NCBI GenBank assembly: GCA_003247185.1
Contig: QKAV01000113.1
Location: 1-64,000, forward strand
Direction: 5' to 3'
Length of the DNA: 64,000 nt
DNA from: Crocinitomicaceae bacterium
GTDB taxonomy: Bacteria > Bacteroidota > Bacteroidia > Flavobacteriales_D > Crocinitomicaceae
The position numbers and the translations under genes are program-made. The notes beneath the pieces are model-generated. The model was not told the origin of the DNA. It saw only the letters and a program-made list of their open reading frames with translations, and searched no databases. This document shows positions 9,200 through 20,286 of this stretch, piece after piece; the first letter of the stretch is position 1, and every line of letters begins with the position of its first letter.

Positions 9200-11911
9200 A
9201 TGATAAGGAAAATTATTTCTACACTCACACTGATGATAGTCGTAGTGATGGTTTCTGCTCAGACAGGAACCCTGCGCGGGACGATTACCGATCAGTCGTC
9301 AGGACGTCCGGTATCGCAGGTTACTGTGATAGCAGGGTTAGTTCAGACAACCACCGATGGTGGGGGCAACTATGAAATCAAGGGGCTTACCCCGGGTAAG
9401 CTCTATGTAACGGCAAACGGTCAGGGAATAGAGACCCTGTCGAAAGAAATTGAGATTAAAGAAGGAGACAATGTCTGGTCGCCAATAGTTACGGTAACTA
9501 ATTCATCTTCAGGTGATGTTCAGGGGATTACTGAAGTTTCGGCTTCTCAGCTTGATCTTGAGGATGAAGGACGGGTGCAGTCGGTTGGTGGACTTCTGCA
9601 ATCCACAGGTGACGTTTTTACTTCCACAGCGGGATATGTTTTAAGTGCTGCTTACTTCAAGACCCGAGGGTTTGATTCGGAGAACTTCGCAGTTTACATG
9701 AACGGGGTGAAAGTTAATGATGCTGAAACAGGTTGGCCTGCCTGGAGTGAATGGGGTGGGCTGAATGATGTTACTCGAAACAAGGAAGTTTCCATTGGTT
9801 TGAATTCTTCATCCTTTTCTTTTGGGTATCCCGGAGGATCAACCAACATCATTACACGTGCTTCAGAACAACGTCAGCAAACGAAATTTACCTATTCCCT
9901 TGGTAATCGTTCTTATACCCATCGATGGATGTTTACCCATTCAACAGGCATGATGGAAAATGGATGGGCTTTTAGTGTTAGCGCATCGAAACGTTATGGA
10001 ACAGAGGGAGCAATTGACGGGTTATTCTACGATTCATACAGCTACTTTGCTGCCGCTGAAAAGAAAATTAGCGAGAAACATTCACTTGCTTTCAGTGTTA
10101 TGGGAACCCCAACCAAGCGTGCTCAGCGTTCTGGGTCAACCCAGGAAGTTTATGACCTTCTGGGAGATAATCTATACAATGCTAACTGGGGATATCAGAA
10201 TGGAGAGAAAAGGGCTTCCCGTATCAAGCATTTCCATGAACCCATCTTTACCCTGAACCATTATTGGCAGATAAAAGAAAATACCCGCCTTACTACCAGT
10301 GCGTTTTTTCAAAGCGGATATAGTGGATCAAAGGCGCTTAATTGGTATAATGCTGCTGATCCCCGTCCTGATTATTATCGTAATCTTCCAAGTTATTATT
10401 ATCTCAAGGGTGATATAGCAGGTGGAGATGCTGCAACAGAGTATTGGAAGACGAATCCCGAAGCAGGACTGATAGACTGGAATTCATTGTATCAGGCCAA
10501 TTACGGACAGAATGCTTTGGGTAAGCAGGCAGCCTACATAATGGAAGATCGCCGTATAGATCAAACCAGTATGGGATTGAGCTTTTTGCTTAATTCACAG
10601 ATTACAGATTACATGAAAATAAATGCCGGGATTGAAGCACGTAAATATAAAGGGCATCATTTCAAGCTGATCGATGATATGCTTGGCGGAACCTACTGGA
10701 TCGATGTCGACCAGTTTGCTGAACGTGATCTTGCCGGTGATACTGTTGCTGCCCAGAATGATCTTCAAAATCCCAACCGCAGGGTGAGTGAAGGAGATAC
10801 TTATGGCTATAATTACAATCTCTATCAGGATGAACTCAATCTTTGGGCCAACGCCGAATTCACTTACATGAAAGGAGACTTTTATATAGGAGCGATGGGT
10901 AATTACACGCGTATGTGGCGAGACGGCTTATACCAGAATGGACGATTCCCCGATAATTCGCTGGGAGAGTCTGAAAAGAAAGATTTTCTTTCTCCGGGTG
11001 TAAAGGCAGGATTTACATATGAGATTAATGGTCGTAATTTTATTCAGGGTAACGCGATGTGGATGGAAAGAGCACCTACTCTTCGTGATGCCTTCATTTC
11101 ACAACGTATCCGTAACGATTTTGTCGGTGGCCTCACTAATGAAAAAATACTTGGAGGCGATATTAGTTATATCATCCGAAGCCCATATGTTAAAGCACGT
11201 CTGACTGCTTTTCAGACCATGTTCTATGATCAGACTGAGTTACGCAGCTTTTATCACGACGACCTGAATACATTTGTTCATCTGGTATTAACTGGTATTG
11301 ATAAAATTCATCAGGGTTTTGAATTTGGAACGGAGGTGAAACTTACTACTGCAATTTCTATGACCGCTGTGGCATCTGTTGGAAATTACCGTATTACTTC
11401 ACGTCCGCAGGGAACCATTACAGCTGAGAATGGAACCCTTAAAGAGACTACTCAGACTATATATTTGAAGAATTTCTATGTTCCTGGTGTTCAGAACGCC
11501 GGGAGTATCGGTTTTAATTATCGTCATCCGGCTTACTGGTTTTTTAATGCCAATGTAAACTATTTTGGTAAGAACTACCTTGATTATAACCCGCTTCGCC
11601 GTACTGCCAATGCTATCGATGGCCTGTATACTGCCGATGATGTTGATAAGGTATCTGCTATTACTGAGCAAACCAAACTCGATGATGCCGTTACACTGGA
11701 TGCTTCCATTGGGAAGTCGGTTAAAATGGGGAAATATTACCTGAACATCAACTTCAGTGTATCAAATATTCTCGATAACAAAGATCTTGTGACCGGAGGC
11801 TATGAGCAATACCGCTATGAGTCGGACACCCAGTTGTATGAGAAATTCCCGGCTAAGTATTTTTATGGACTTGGCCGTACCTATTATCTCAATATTGGTT
11901 TCAGATTTTAA
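9200..11911 (+). CDS. TonB-dependent outer membrane receptor with N-terminal carboxypeptidase-like domain
   Basis: Signal peptide, GTLRGTITDQSSGRPVSQVTVIAG, plug region with MNGVKVNDAETGWPAWSEWGG, long beta-barrel ending in YYLNIGFRF. Confidence 0.9.
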   Translation: MIRKIISTLTLMIVVVMVSAQTGTLRGTITDQSSGRPVSQVTVIAGLVQTTTDGGGNYEIKGLTPGKLYVTANGQGIETLSKEIEIKEGDNVWSPIVTVTNSSSGDVQGITEVSASQLDLEDEGRVQSVGGLLQSTGDVFTSTAGYVLSAAYFKTRGFDSENFAVYMNGVKVNDAETGWPAWSEWGGLNDVTRNKEVSIGLNSSSFSFGYPGGSTNIITRASEQRQQTKFTYSLGNRSYTHRWMFTHSTGMMENGWAFSVSASKRYGTEGAIDGLFYDSYSYFAAAEKKISEKHSLAFSVMGTPTKRAQRSGSTQEVYDLLGDNLYNANWGYQNGEKRASRIKHFHEPIFTLNHYWQIKENTRLTTSAFFQSGYSGSKALNWYNAADPRPDYYRNLPSYYYLKGDIAGGDAATEYWKTNPEAGLIDWNSLYQANYGQNALGKQAAYIMEDRRIDQTSMGLSFLLNSQITDYMKINAGIEARKYKGHHFKLIDDMLGGTYWIDVDQFAERDLAGDTVAAQNDLQNPNRRVSEGDTYGYNYNLYQDELNLWANAEFTYMKGDFYIGAMGNYTRMWRDGLYQNGRFPDNSLGESEKKDFLSPGVKAGFTYEINGRNFIQGNAMWMERAPTLRDAFISQRIRNDFVGGLTNEKILGGDISYIIRSPYVKARLTAFQTMFYDQTELRSFYHDDLNTFVHLVLTGIDKIHQGFEFGTEVKLTTAISMTAVASVGNYRITSRPQGTITAENGTLKETTQTIYLKNFYVPGVQNAGSIGFNYRHPAYWFFNANVNYFGKNYLDYNPLRRTANAIDGLYTADDVDKVSAITEQTKLDDAVTLDASIGKSVKMGKYYLNINFSVSNILDNKDLVTGGYEQYRYESDTQLYEKFPAKYFYGLGRTYYLNIGFRF

Positions 11912-11937
11912 CACGATAAATAATAAACTAAAATATC

Positions 11938-13215
11938 ATGAAAAAACAATTTAAGTTTTTCTACATCCTGGTTGCCATTGCTGCAACTACCTTTCTTGGT
12001 GGGTGTGTTAAAGAGGATTTTGATACTCCTCCGACAGATGTCCCTTCTTACGATCCTTCTTCCGACTCATTAGTTTCAATTGCTCAGTTGAAGACTTTGT
12101 ATACCGGTGTAATCGAGAATGATTCAATTGTTGACGATATAACTATTAAAGGAGTTGTTGTTTCCAGCGACGAGGAAGGTAATTTCTATCAGGTTCTTGC
12201 CATTCAGGATGAAACCGGTGGTATTCAGATTCTGCTTGAGCCACGAAGCCTTTATCTGCATTATCGTATCGGGCAAACTGTATATGTAAAATGCAAAGGA
12301 TTACATCTAAGTGCTTATGGTAGCCTTATACAGCTTGGTGTTCGCAACATTGCAAAACTGTCTGAGATCACTTCATCAGAGGTGTCTAAATATCTCTATC
12401 GTGATGGTTTACCTGAGAAGATTGTTCCTGTAACCCATTCTTCTGCTAGCACCATCACTATTGGTTCTGATGATAATACTTATGTGCGTTTGACTGGTGT
12501 GAAATTTAGAAATGCAGGTAGCAAAGTTGTGCCTTCCTCTGATGATTCTGACCAGGCAATTGAATTTTTAGACGGCACAGAGATTATCATGCGTACCAGC
12601 AGTTACACTAAATTTGCTAAGAATATTCTTCCTGAAGATACTGGTACCATCTATGGAGTTATAACCCGTTACAATTCAAAAATACAACTTATTTTAAACC
12701 ATTGGGGAGATTTGGATCACTTCTCATTTAAACAGCCACTATTTATAGAAACATTCTCCACTGGGCTGGGTGTTTTTAAATCATATAATGTACTCGGAGC
12801 GCAGGAATGGACCACAGCCACCTATGACGATGGATGTGCCCTTATGTCGGGATATGCTTCTCCTTCCCGTTTCCCCAATGAAGACTGGTTGATTTCTCCT
12901 CAGATTGATCTCGCAGGCCGGACAGATGCAGTAATGAATGTATATCAGGCAGTGAAATATGTTGAAGGAAAATGGGAGTTCATTCAAGTTATGATTTCTA
13001 CTGATTATGATGGTACCAGTGATCCTTCAGTTCAGGGCACCTGGACAGAACTCACCATCCCTAATCGTCCTACAGGCACAACTTGGGATTTCATCAATTC
13101 TGGTGATATCAGCCTTGCTGCCTTTGCCAACCAGAAAGTTTACATCGCTTTCAAGTACAGGTCGACAAGCAGTATTGCCTCCTCATGGGAGATTGGTTCT
13201 GTTACCGTGAAATAA
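11938..13215 (+). CDS. DUF5689-domain lipoprotein with C-terminal choice-of-anchor-like domain
   Basis: Lipobox FLGGC; SIAQLKTLYTGVIENDSIVDDITIKGVVVSSDEEGNFYQVLAIQDETGGIQI; directly follows the TonB receptor. Confidence 0.8.
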   Translation: MKKQFKFFYILVAIAATTFLGGCVKEDFDTPPTDVPSYDPSSDSLVSIAQLKTLYTGVIENDSIVDDITIKGVVVSSDEEGNFYQVLAIQDETGGIQILLEPRSLYLHYRIGQTVYVKCKGLHLSAYGSLIQLGVRNIAKLSEITSSEVSKYLYRDGLPEKIVPVTHSSASTITIGSDDNTYVRLTGVKFRNAGSKVVPSSDDSDQAIEFLDGTEIIMRTSSYTKFAKNILPEDTGTIYGVITRYNSKIQLILNHWGDLDHFSFKQPLFIETFSTGLGVFKSYNVLGAQEWTTATYDDGCALMSGYASPSRFPNEDWLISPQIDLAGRTDAVMNVYQAVKYVEGKWEFIQVMISTDYDGTSDPSVQGTWTELTIPNRPTGTTWDFINSGDISLAAFANQKVYIAFKYRSTSSIASSWEIGSVTVK

Positions 13216-13229
13216 TACATATATGTTTT

Positions 13230-13263
13230 AAAAAAGGGCATCCCTTCAGGGTGCCCTTTTTTT
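13230..13263. terminator. bidirectional intrinsic terminator between convergent genes
   Basis: aaaaaagggcatccc ttca gggtgcccttttttt between the DUF5689 gene (+) and mfd (-). Confidence 0.8.
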
Positions 13264-13280
13264 ATTCCCGATCTTCTGGG

Positions 13281-16200
13281 TTATATCTGATTGAGGATAT
13301 ATATTGCGCTTACCACATCCTGTATGCCATCGAAACTCAGTGTTAGTTTGCCACTGATTTCTTTCATCCGGCACATTTTCCCATTCGACTGAACGAACTT
13401 TAGTACTTTTCCGAAGAGCTCAGACTGGTAGTAAGAAGATTGAGGGTCAGGTGGGAAATATCCTGTCAGCCGGTTGTTTTTCAACAGAATTCTTTCAAAT
13501 CCTATTGAAGCAGCAAGCCATCTTAATCTTACTGTATTTACAAGTTCAAGTGCCGGTTTTGGAAGTGAACCAAAGCGGTCGGTAAGCCGTGTACTGAAAG
13601 CAGTCAGTTCATCGTCGCGGGTAATCCCGTCGAGCTCTTTATAAAGGGCAATCCTTTCGGGCATGTTGGCAACATAGTCAACAGGAAGCATGATTTCAAG
13701 GTCTGATTCAAACACACAATCGCTGTTTTTCGGTGTTGTTGTCTCCTCATAAAGCCCTGCGAATTCCTTTTCTTTTAATTCTGTCACAGCCTCATCCAGA
13801 ATTTTCTGATACATCTCATACCCAATGTCGGCTATGAACCCACTTTGTTCTCCGCCCAACAGGTTCCCAGCCCCCCGGATATCAAGGTCACGCATAGCGA
13901 TATTAAAGCCTGATCCCAGATCGGAGAATTCTTCAAGCGATTTAAGCCTTCTGCGAGCTTCATCTGTTAAGGCTGATAGGGGAGGGGACAGGAGGTAGCA
14001 GAATGCCTTTTTATTGCTTCTTCCTACTCGTCCCCTTAACTGGTGTAGTTCGCTAAGCCCGTAATGATGAGCGTCGTTGATGATGATAGTATTCACGTTG
14101 GGGATATCCAGCCCTGATTCAATGATTGTTGTTGCTACCAGAACATCTGAGTCGCCTTCTATGAAATCAAGCATTACCTGTTCGAGCTTTTTTCCCTCCA
14201 TCTGGCCATGCCCGATGGTTACTGTTGCATCGGGGACAAAACGCTTGATCATACCTGCAACATCCATAATATTCTGAACACGGTTATGGACAAAGAAAAC
14301 CTGGCCTCCCCGGCCTATTTCATACCTGATGGCATCTCTGATTACCGCTTCCGAAAATGTCCTTATTTCTGTCTGAACCGGTTGCCTGTTAGGCGGGGCT
14401 GTGTTAATGACAGAAAGGTCGCGGGCACCCAGGAGAGAGAATTGTAGCGTACGCGGTATAGGCGTCGCGGTAAGGGTTAGCGTATCAACATTAACCCTTA
14501 ATTGCTTAAGTTTCTCTTTCGAGCTTACTCCAAACTTCTGTTCCTCGTCGACAATCAATAATCCAAGGTCGTTGAAAACTACATCTTTGCTGAGCAGACG
14601 GTGTGTCCCGATGATGATATCGGTTTTCCCCTCTGATAGTTCTTTGAGAGCACCTCTGAGCTGCTGAGTGGAACGAAAGCGGTTGATGTAATCAACCCTG
14701 CAGGGAAAATCATGCAAACGGTCGCGGAAAGTCTTGTAATGCTGTAGCGCAAGAATGGTTGTAGGTACGAGTATTGCCACCTGTTTATTGTCGGCCACAG
14801 CCTTAAAAGCTGCACGTAAGGCTACTTCGGTCTTTCCAAACCCTACATCACCACATATCAGCCTGTCCATCGGCATTAACTGTTCCATGTCGGCTTTTAC
14901 ATCCTGTGTAGCTTTTAGTTGATCTGGTGTATCCTCGTAAAGAAACGATGCTTCCAGTTCGTGCTGCATGTACGTATCAGGGCTATAAGCAAAACCATTG
15001 CTTGCCTTGCGGGCAGCATATAATTGAATAAGCTCACGTGCAATATCCTTGACTTTTTGTTTAGTTCGGCTCTTTTGCGTTGCCCATGCTGTCCCTCCTA
15101 ATTTGTGAAGTGAAGGGGCTGTCCCTTCTTTCCCGGTGAACCTCGCGATTCTGTGTAAAGAGTGGATGCTGACGTATAGTACATCATCGTTCTGATAGAT
15201 CAGCCGAATAACTTCCTGTTGCCTGCCATTGTTTTCGATAATCTCCATCCCATCAAAGCGGCCTATGCCATGATCGATATGGGTTACATAATCACCAGGT
15301 TTAAGGTTGTATAGCTCCTTTAGTGTGATGGCTTCCTTTCCTGCAAATCCTTCCCTGATCCGGTACCTGTGGTATCGTTCAAAGATTTGATGGTCAGTAT
15401 AACAGGCCACTTGAATATCTTCATCAACAAATCCTTCGTGAAGACCTATGTTAAGCGATTTATATGCAATTCGCTGTAACGCCGGAATATTCCGTTCCAG
15501 ATCGTTGAAGATGGTTTCCAGCCTGGTCAGCTGACGTTGGTTCTCTGCACAGAGAATGTTGATATAGTTTTTCTCAGTATGGTTCCTGAGATCAGTCAGC
15601 AACAGGTCGAAATTGCGGTTGAAGGTTGGCTGAATCTTTATATTAAAAGCTATGACTTTGCTCTCGAAAGCAGGCTTTGCGCCATACTGTATAAGTTTAC
15701 GATCGGTAAGCTGTCTTAACAGGAGTTTCCCTGAGGTAAGTAATTCTCCGGGAGCCAAATGTTTGATGTCGCGGCTCAGGTCTTCATAAACTTCACGTGC
15801 CTTGTCCATCTCAAGATCCAGCCGTTCGGAAATGTATGTTATATCATCAAGCCAGAAAACCGAGGTCTCTGGTAGGTATTCGATAAGAGTTTCCCGGGCT
15901 TCCTGCGAAAATCTGTCCTGAATATCGGGCATGATGGCGATACGGGTCAACTTTTGCAGCGAAAGCTGTGTTACAGGATCGAATGTTCGTATGGATTCGG
16001 CTTCATCACCCGAGAATTCTATTCTGTAAGGGTATTCATCACTGAAACTGAACAGGTCAACGATCCCTCCTCTGATAGCAAACTGTCCTGGTTCAACTAC
16101 AAAATCTACCCGGTCAAAGCCGTACTCGATTAAAACATCGGTCAGAAAATCGAGACTTACCTCTTCTCCTTCGCGAAGTTGAAATGTATTCTTCTTGAGT

Positions 16201-16652
16201 ACTTTCTTGGTTACTACTTTTTCGCTAAGTGCTTCAGGATATGTTACGATTACCAGGTTTCTCCCGACATTATTCACCTTGTTGAGCACTTCTGTCCGGG
16301 ACAGGACATTCGCGTTGTCCGTGTGTTCAATTTCGTACGGACGGCGGTAGGCAGTCGGGAAAAACAATATTCTCCGTTTGTCGAAAGGCAGTTCGCGTTC
16401 TTCGAAGAGTTGTTCCAGATCGTTAAATGTATAGGCTGCCTTCTCTTTGTCATCAATAATCAGAACATGTATCCCCTGGGTGATCGAATGAATGGCGGCG
16501 GCTGTCATAGGAAGAGCTGATCCCTTTAGCCCGGTTACATGCAACCTGGATATTGATCCGGATTGCAAACCTGCAATGATATCTTTTACACGAATGTCAT
16601 TGCGGTATATGTCGATGAATTCCTTTGCGTTCAAACCATGAAATTTTGACAA
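13281..16652 (-). CDS. mfd: transcription-repair coupling factor Mfd
   Basis: 1123 aa; LKPGDYVTHIDHGIGRF, MDRLICGDVGFGKTEVALRAAFKA, IVDEEQKFGV, TLTATPIPRTLQFSLLGARDLSVI, DIRGAGNLLGGEQSG. The exact start codon is uncertain. Confidence 0.95.
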   Translation of the reverse strand: MSKFHGLNAKEFIDIYRNDIRVKDIIAGLQSGSISRLHVTGLKGSALPMTAAAIHSITQGIHVLIIDDKEKAAYTFNDLEQLFEERELPFDKRRILFFPTAYRRPYEIEHTDNANVLSRTEVLNKVNNVGRNLVIVTYPEALSEKVVTKKVLKKNTFQLREGEEVSLDFLTDVLIEYGFDRVDFVVEPGQFAIRGGIVDLFSFSDEYPYRIEFSGDEAESIRTFDPVTQLSLQKLTRIAIMPDIQDRFSQEARETLIEYLPETSVFWLDDITYISERLDLEMDKAREVYEDLSRDIKHLAPGELLTSGKLLLRQLTDRKLIQYGAKPAFESKVIAFNIKIQPTFNRNFDLLLTDLRNHTEKNYINILCAENQRQLTRLETIFNDLERNIPALQRIAYKSLNIGLHEGFVDEDIQVACYTDHQIFERYHRYRIREGFAGKEAITLKELYNLKPGDYVTHIDHGIGRFDGMEIIENNGRQQEVIRLIYQNDDVLYVSIHSLHRIARFTGKEGTAPSLHKLGGTAWATQKSRTKQKVKDIARELIQLYAARKASNGFAYSPDTYMQHELEASFLYEDTPDQLKATQDVKADMEQLMPMDRLICGDVGFGKTEVALRAAFKAVADNKQVAILVPTTILALQHYKTFRDRLHDFPCRVDYINRFRSTQQLRGALKELSEGKTDIIIGTHRLLSKDVVFNDLGLLIVDEEQKFGVSSKEKLKQLRVNVDTLTLTATPIPRTLQFSLLGARDLSVINTAPPNRQPVQTEIRTFSEAVIRDAIRYEIGRGGQVFFVHNRVQNIMDVAGMIKRFVPDATVTIGHGQMEGKKLEQVMLDFIEGDSDVLVATTIIESGLDIPNVNTIIINDAHHYGLSELHQLRGRVGRSNKKAFCYLLSPPLSALTDEARRRLKSLEEFSDLGSGFNIAMRDLDIRGAGNLLGGEQSGFIADIGYEMYQKILDEAVTELKEKEFAGLYEETTTPKNSDCVFESDLEIMLPVDYVANMPERIALYKELDGITRDDELTAFSTRLTDRFGSLPKPALELVNTVRLRWLAASIGFERILLKNNRLTGYFPPDPQSSYYQSELFGKVLKFVQSNGKMCRMKEISGKLTLSFDGIQDVVSAIYILNQI

Positions 16653-16903
16653 AGGTAAGGGTTTGTTCTTTGTCTGGAAACGTGGAATGTTCTTGTTTCC
16701 GCAGGTTTATACTGAATTGTCCAAGCCTCTGTTTTTATCGGATGAACATGTTTCGTGTTTAATTTGCTGGCGTTTATGTAATTGAAATGCGTGGTGTGAT
16801 TCATCTCTTGTTGTTTTACTCGTTCAGATACTGTATTGTTCAACAATAGTGCATGATCTGTCATTGCTCAGTTCAGTCGCGGTCATGTCGATTCAGGCGA
16901 CAA

Positions 16904-16939
16904 TAAAAAAACCCCTTCGCGCCTCCCGGGGCAAAGGGG
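16904..16939 (-). terminator. intrinsic terminator for the ABC permease gene
   Basis: On minus: CCCCTTTGCCCCGGGAGGCGCGAAGGGGTTTTTTT. Confidence 0.65.
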
Positions 16940-16974
16940 TACCTTTACACACAAATATATCTGATATGAAAAAA

Positions 16975-19392
16975 CTATTCGTACTTAATCGCGTCCACAG
17001 GATTGGATCGTGTTGCTTTCAATATGTGAAACGAAGTGGTCGCAAGTGCTACTGCGAGTGATACTACCGCTGCTTCCGCATATATTAACCACCCAACTGT
17101 TGTATGAAACGCGAAGTTTGTTAGCCATAAACCTGTCAAATACCATGCCAGAGGAGCTGCCAGGATGAACGCAATTGCAACAAGAATTACAAATTCTTTA
17201 TTAAGAAGAATAATTAAACTTGCAACAGGAGCTCCAAGTACTTTCCTTATTCCAATCTCTTTTGTCCTCCGGCGTATGATAAATGAGGCGAGACCAAGCA
17301 ACCCGAGTAAGGCGATAAAAATGGATAATGCTGAAGCCACTGTAAAGATGGTTCCCAGCTTGATCTCCGCCGTATACATTTTGTTCATTGTCTGGTCAAG
17401 GAACTGATAATCCAAAGGAACTACCGCGCCAGCTTTCTGGTACGTGTTGCGAATGAAATCTATTATCTGCTGCTGATCTCCGCCGCTGGTTCTTATCGAC
17501 AGATAATACGACGGTCGTTCATTCAGGAAAAGAACAATAGGCTCAACCGGATTATGGAGCGACAGGTAATTAAAATCTTTAATTACGCCAATCACCTTGG
17601 TATGTCGTTGTACTGAGCCGTCGATGTCGACGCCGAAATCAATCTTTCTTCCAATGGCATTGTCTCCCCATCCTAACCTTTTGGCAGCGGTTTCGTTGAT
17701 GATTACCCCTTCCTTCAGGTCGGTCGACATTGTTCTGGAAAAGTTTCTTCCGGCAATGAGCCTGAATTGCATCAGGTTGAGGTATGCTGTATCGATCATC
17801 ATGAAGTTCAGGGTCTGTTCTGTCATTGTTCCGTCAGGTTTCTCGACTCTCATGACAACAATAGAACCCTGGTTGCCGGGAGTACCACTCGAGGTAGCTA
17901 CCTGTTTAATATTTGGATTCTCGAGCAGGGCATTCCGTAAGATGTCGACCTTGCGACGCATGGCAGTATCGGTTATGGGAGCCACGACCACGTTGTCTTT
18001 TTCAAATCCCAGATCGGTCTTTTGAAGGTAACTTAGCTGGCTGCCTACAGTCAGGGTGGCAATGATCATGATGATTGAAACCAGAAACTGCAACACTACC
18101 AGAATTCTTCTCAGGTTTCCTTTTCCTTTTACAACAGCTCCTTTAAGTACCATAGCCGGTTCAAAGGAAGAGAGGTAGAATGCCGGATAGGAACCGGAAG
18201 CAATCCCTATGATCAGCGTAATGGCCAGCCCGCCCAGTATGATTATCGGTTGTGAAAGCTTCCCGTAATCCATCTGCTTCCCGGCCAATTCGTTGAAGAA
18301 GGGCAGGAGCAGGATGACAAGGGCGATCGATATAAGGAATGAAACAAAGGAAAGAAGCAGCGATTCACTGATAAATTGCCGGATCAACTGGTGGCGATGC
18401 GCTCCGGCAACCTTCCTGATGCCTATTTCACGCGAACGTTCAGCACCTCTGGCAGTAGCCATATTCATATAGTTGATGCCAGCAAGTATCAGAATGAATA
18501 TGCCAACAGCCCCAAAAATGTACACATAGGCCATGTTTCCGACCGGTTGGTCAGCACCAAGTTTTGAAGTGTGATGTATCTTGTCAAGGCGGGTCGTCAG
18601 AAGTTCATAGCTCGCATTTATCTTTTCGCCCACAGGAGCCATGTATTTATCGTAGAATGGTTTGAATTTGCTATGTATTACATCGATGTTGGTATTGGGC
18701 TTCATCAATACGTATGCATAAACACCAATATTCCAGAAGGCTTCCGGCTTTAGGCTGTTGAACCTTTCAGCTCCAATAATCTGAACTATAGATGAGGCTG
18801 AAAGGAGGCAATCGTATTTCAGATGACTGTTTTCAGGCAGGTCTTCAATAACTGCCGTTACCTTGAAACTTCTACCCCTGGAGCTTTCAAGCATCTTACC
18901 CACGGGGTTCTCTGAACCAAAATATTTTTTCGCAAAAGACTCTGTTATAACGCAGGTGAAAGGTTCGGTCAGCGCCCTTTCAGGAGTTCCTGAAACAAAA
19001 TGATGTGTGAAGATGTCGAAAATTGTGCTGTCGGTATAACAGATATGTTCCTCTGCAAATTCGTTTTCACCGTATCGCATCCTGATGTCCTGTTCAGGGG
19101 CAAACCTGACGAAATTCTCTATTTCCGGAAATTCTGTTTTCAGAGCAGGTGCCATAGGGATTGGAACAACAGCGAATAAATCCTGTTTGCCGGCAATGTC
19201 AAAATGTGACTCCAACCGGTATATCCGTTCGTAATTCTCGTTGTGTTTGTCGTATGTCAGCTCATCCTGAACGAATAACAACAGGAAAAGTGCTGTCAGA
19301 ATGCCGATTGACAAACCGGCTATGTTGATAATAGCATAGAACTTGTTGCGGGTCAGGTTCCTCCAGGTGGTTTTCAGGTAGTTTTTAAGCAT
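16975..19392 (-). CDS. MacB-like ABC transporter permease (FtsX family)
   Basis: MLKNYLKTTWRNLTRNKFYAIINIAGLSIGI; GAERSREIGIRKVAGAHRHQLIRQF; RRRTKEIGIRKVLGAPVASLIILLNKEF. Start at 19392 is preferred over 19428. Confidence 0.9.
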   Translation of the reverse strand: MLKNYLKTTWRNLTRNKFYAIINIAGLSIGILTALFLLLFVQDELTYDKHNENYERIYRLESHFDIAGKQDLFAVVPIPMAPALKTEFPEIENFVRFAPEQDIRMRYGENEFAEEHICYTDSTIFDIFTHHFVSGTPERALTEPFTCVITESFAKKYFGSENPVGKMLESSRGRSFKVTAVIEDLPENSHLKYDCLLSASSIVQIIGAERFNSLKPEAFWNIGVYAYVLMKPNTNIDVIHSKFKPFYDKYMAPVGEKINASYELLTTRLDKIHHTSKLGADQPVGNMAYVYIFGAVGIFILILAGINYMNMATARGAERSREIGIRKVAGAHRHQLIRQFISESLLLSFVSFLISIALVILLLPFFNELAGKQMDYGKLSQPIIILGGLAITLIIGIASGSYPAFYLSSFEPAMVLKGAVVKGKGNLRRILVVLQFLVSIIMIIATLTVGSQLSYLQKTDLGFEKDNVVVAPITDTAMRRKVDILRNALLENPNIKQVATSSGTPGNQGSIVVMRVEKPDGTMTEQTLNFMMIDTAYLNLMQFRLIAGRNFSRTMSTDLKEGVIINETAAKRLGWGDNAIGRKIDFGVDIDGSVQRHTKVIGVIKDFNYLSLHNPVEPIVLFLNERPSYYLSIRTSGGDQQQIIDFIRNTYQKAGAVVPLDYQFLDQTMNKMYTAEIKLGTIFTVASALSIFIALLGLLGLASFIIRRRTKEIGIRKVLGAPVASLIILLNKEFVILVAIAFILAAPLAWYLTGLWLTNFAFHTTVGWLIYAEAAVVSLAVALATTSFHILKATRSNPVDAIKYE

Positions 19393-19417
19393 AATTGAAA
19401 GTTGTCTTGTTTGTGGT

Positions 19418-20107
19418 TCAGAGGGCAAACTTTCTGTTGATATTCTCGTTGATTATCTGGCCATCAAATAACCTTATGATGCGTTGCGCGTATTCTGCAT
19501 CGCGCTGGGAGTGAGTTACCATGATGATTGTTGTGCCAGCCTGGTTCAGGGTATTTAGTAAATCCATGACTTCTTCTCCATGAGCTGAATCAAGATTTCC
19601 TGTAGGTTCGTCTGCCAGAATCAGTTTTGGGCTGGCCACTACTGCTCTTGCAACTGCCACTCGTTGTTGCTGCCCTCCCGACAATTGAAGCGGGAAATGT
19701 TTCTTACGGTGCGAAATATTCATTTTTTCTAATACTGTCTCAACCCGTTGCTTTCGTTCGCGGGCACTCATACCCAAATAGATAAGTGGAAGTTCTACGT
19801 TTTCAAAAACGTTTAGTTCATCTATCAGGTTGAAATTCTGGAATACAAACCCAATATTTTCTTTCCTCGTCGAAGCTCTCCGGCGTTCATTGAAGCCACT
19901 GACATCTGTTCCAAGAAAGAAATATTGCCCTCCCGACGGGTTGTCGAGCAAGCCAAGAATATTTAACAGGGTAGATTTGCCGCACCCTGAAGGGCCCATT
20001 ATGGCAACAAATTCTCCTTGCGAGATTTCCATTGAAACTTCATTCAGCGCTGTGGTTTCAACCTCATCAGTCCGAAAGATTTTAGTGAGCGAAAGGGTCT
20101 TAATCAT
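19418..20107 (-). CDS. ABC transporter ATP-binding protein (LolD/MacB type)
   Basis: [24 protein letters not shown] (Walker A), [32 protein letters not shown]. Confidence 0.92.
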   Translation of the reverse strand: MIKTLSLTKIFRTDEVETTALNEVSMEISQGEFVAIMGPSGCGKSTLLNILGLLDNPSGGQYFFLGTDVSGFNERRRASTRKENIGFVFQNFNLIDELNVFENVELPLIYLGMSARERKQRVETVLEKMNISHRKKHFPLQLSGGQQQRVAVARAVVASPKLILADEPTGNLDSAHGEEVMDLLNTLNQAGTTIIMVTHSQRDAEYAQRIIRLFDGQIINENINRKFAL

Positions 20108-20252
20108 AGGAGTCAGGATTGGAAGTTTACACAAGGATTGACGCATTCAAGGCCTCAAAGTTACATCATGCTCAGCTGAATGGGGGCAGATTAACTATAA
20201 TTTGATGCTTTTTAACCTTTTGCCAACGTTTCGTTGTCGTGCTAAAATGGTG

Positions 20253-20260
20253 TAGCTTTG
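20253..20260 (+). promoter_or_regulatory. Bacteroidetes-type -7 box upstream of the aspartokinase
   Basis: TAGCTTTG matches TAnnTTTG. A TTG at 20234-20236 sits at plausible -33 spacing. The box is 27 nt before ATG 20287. Confidence 0.5.
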
Positions 20261-20286
20261 CAGGAGTAATAAATGTAAACCCGGTT

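Noticed and set aside
14077-16520. Several + strand ORFs antisense to mfd
   Set aside because: Shadow ORFs of a strongly conserved coding gene.
17165-18753. + strand ORFs antisense to the ABC permease
   Set aside because: Shadow ORFs with no domain signal.
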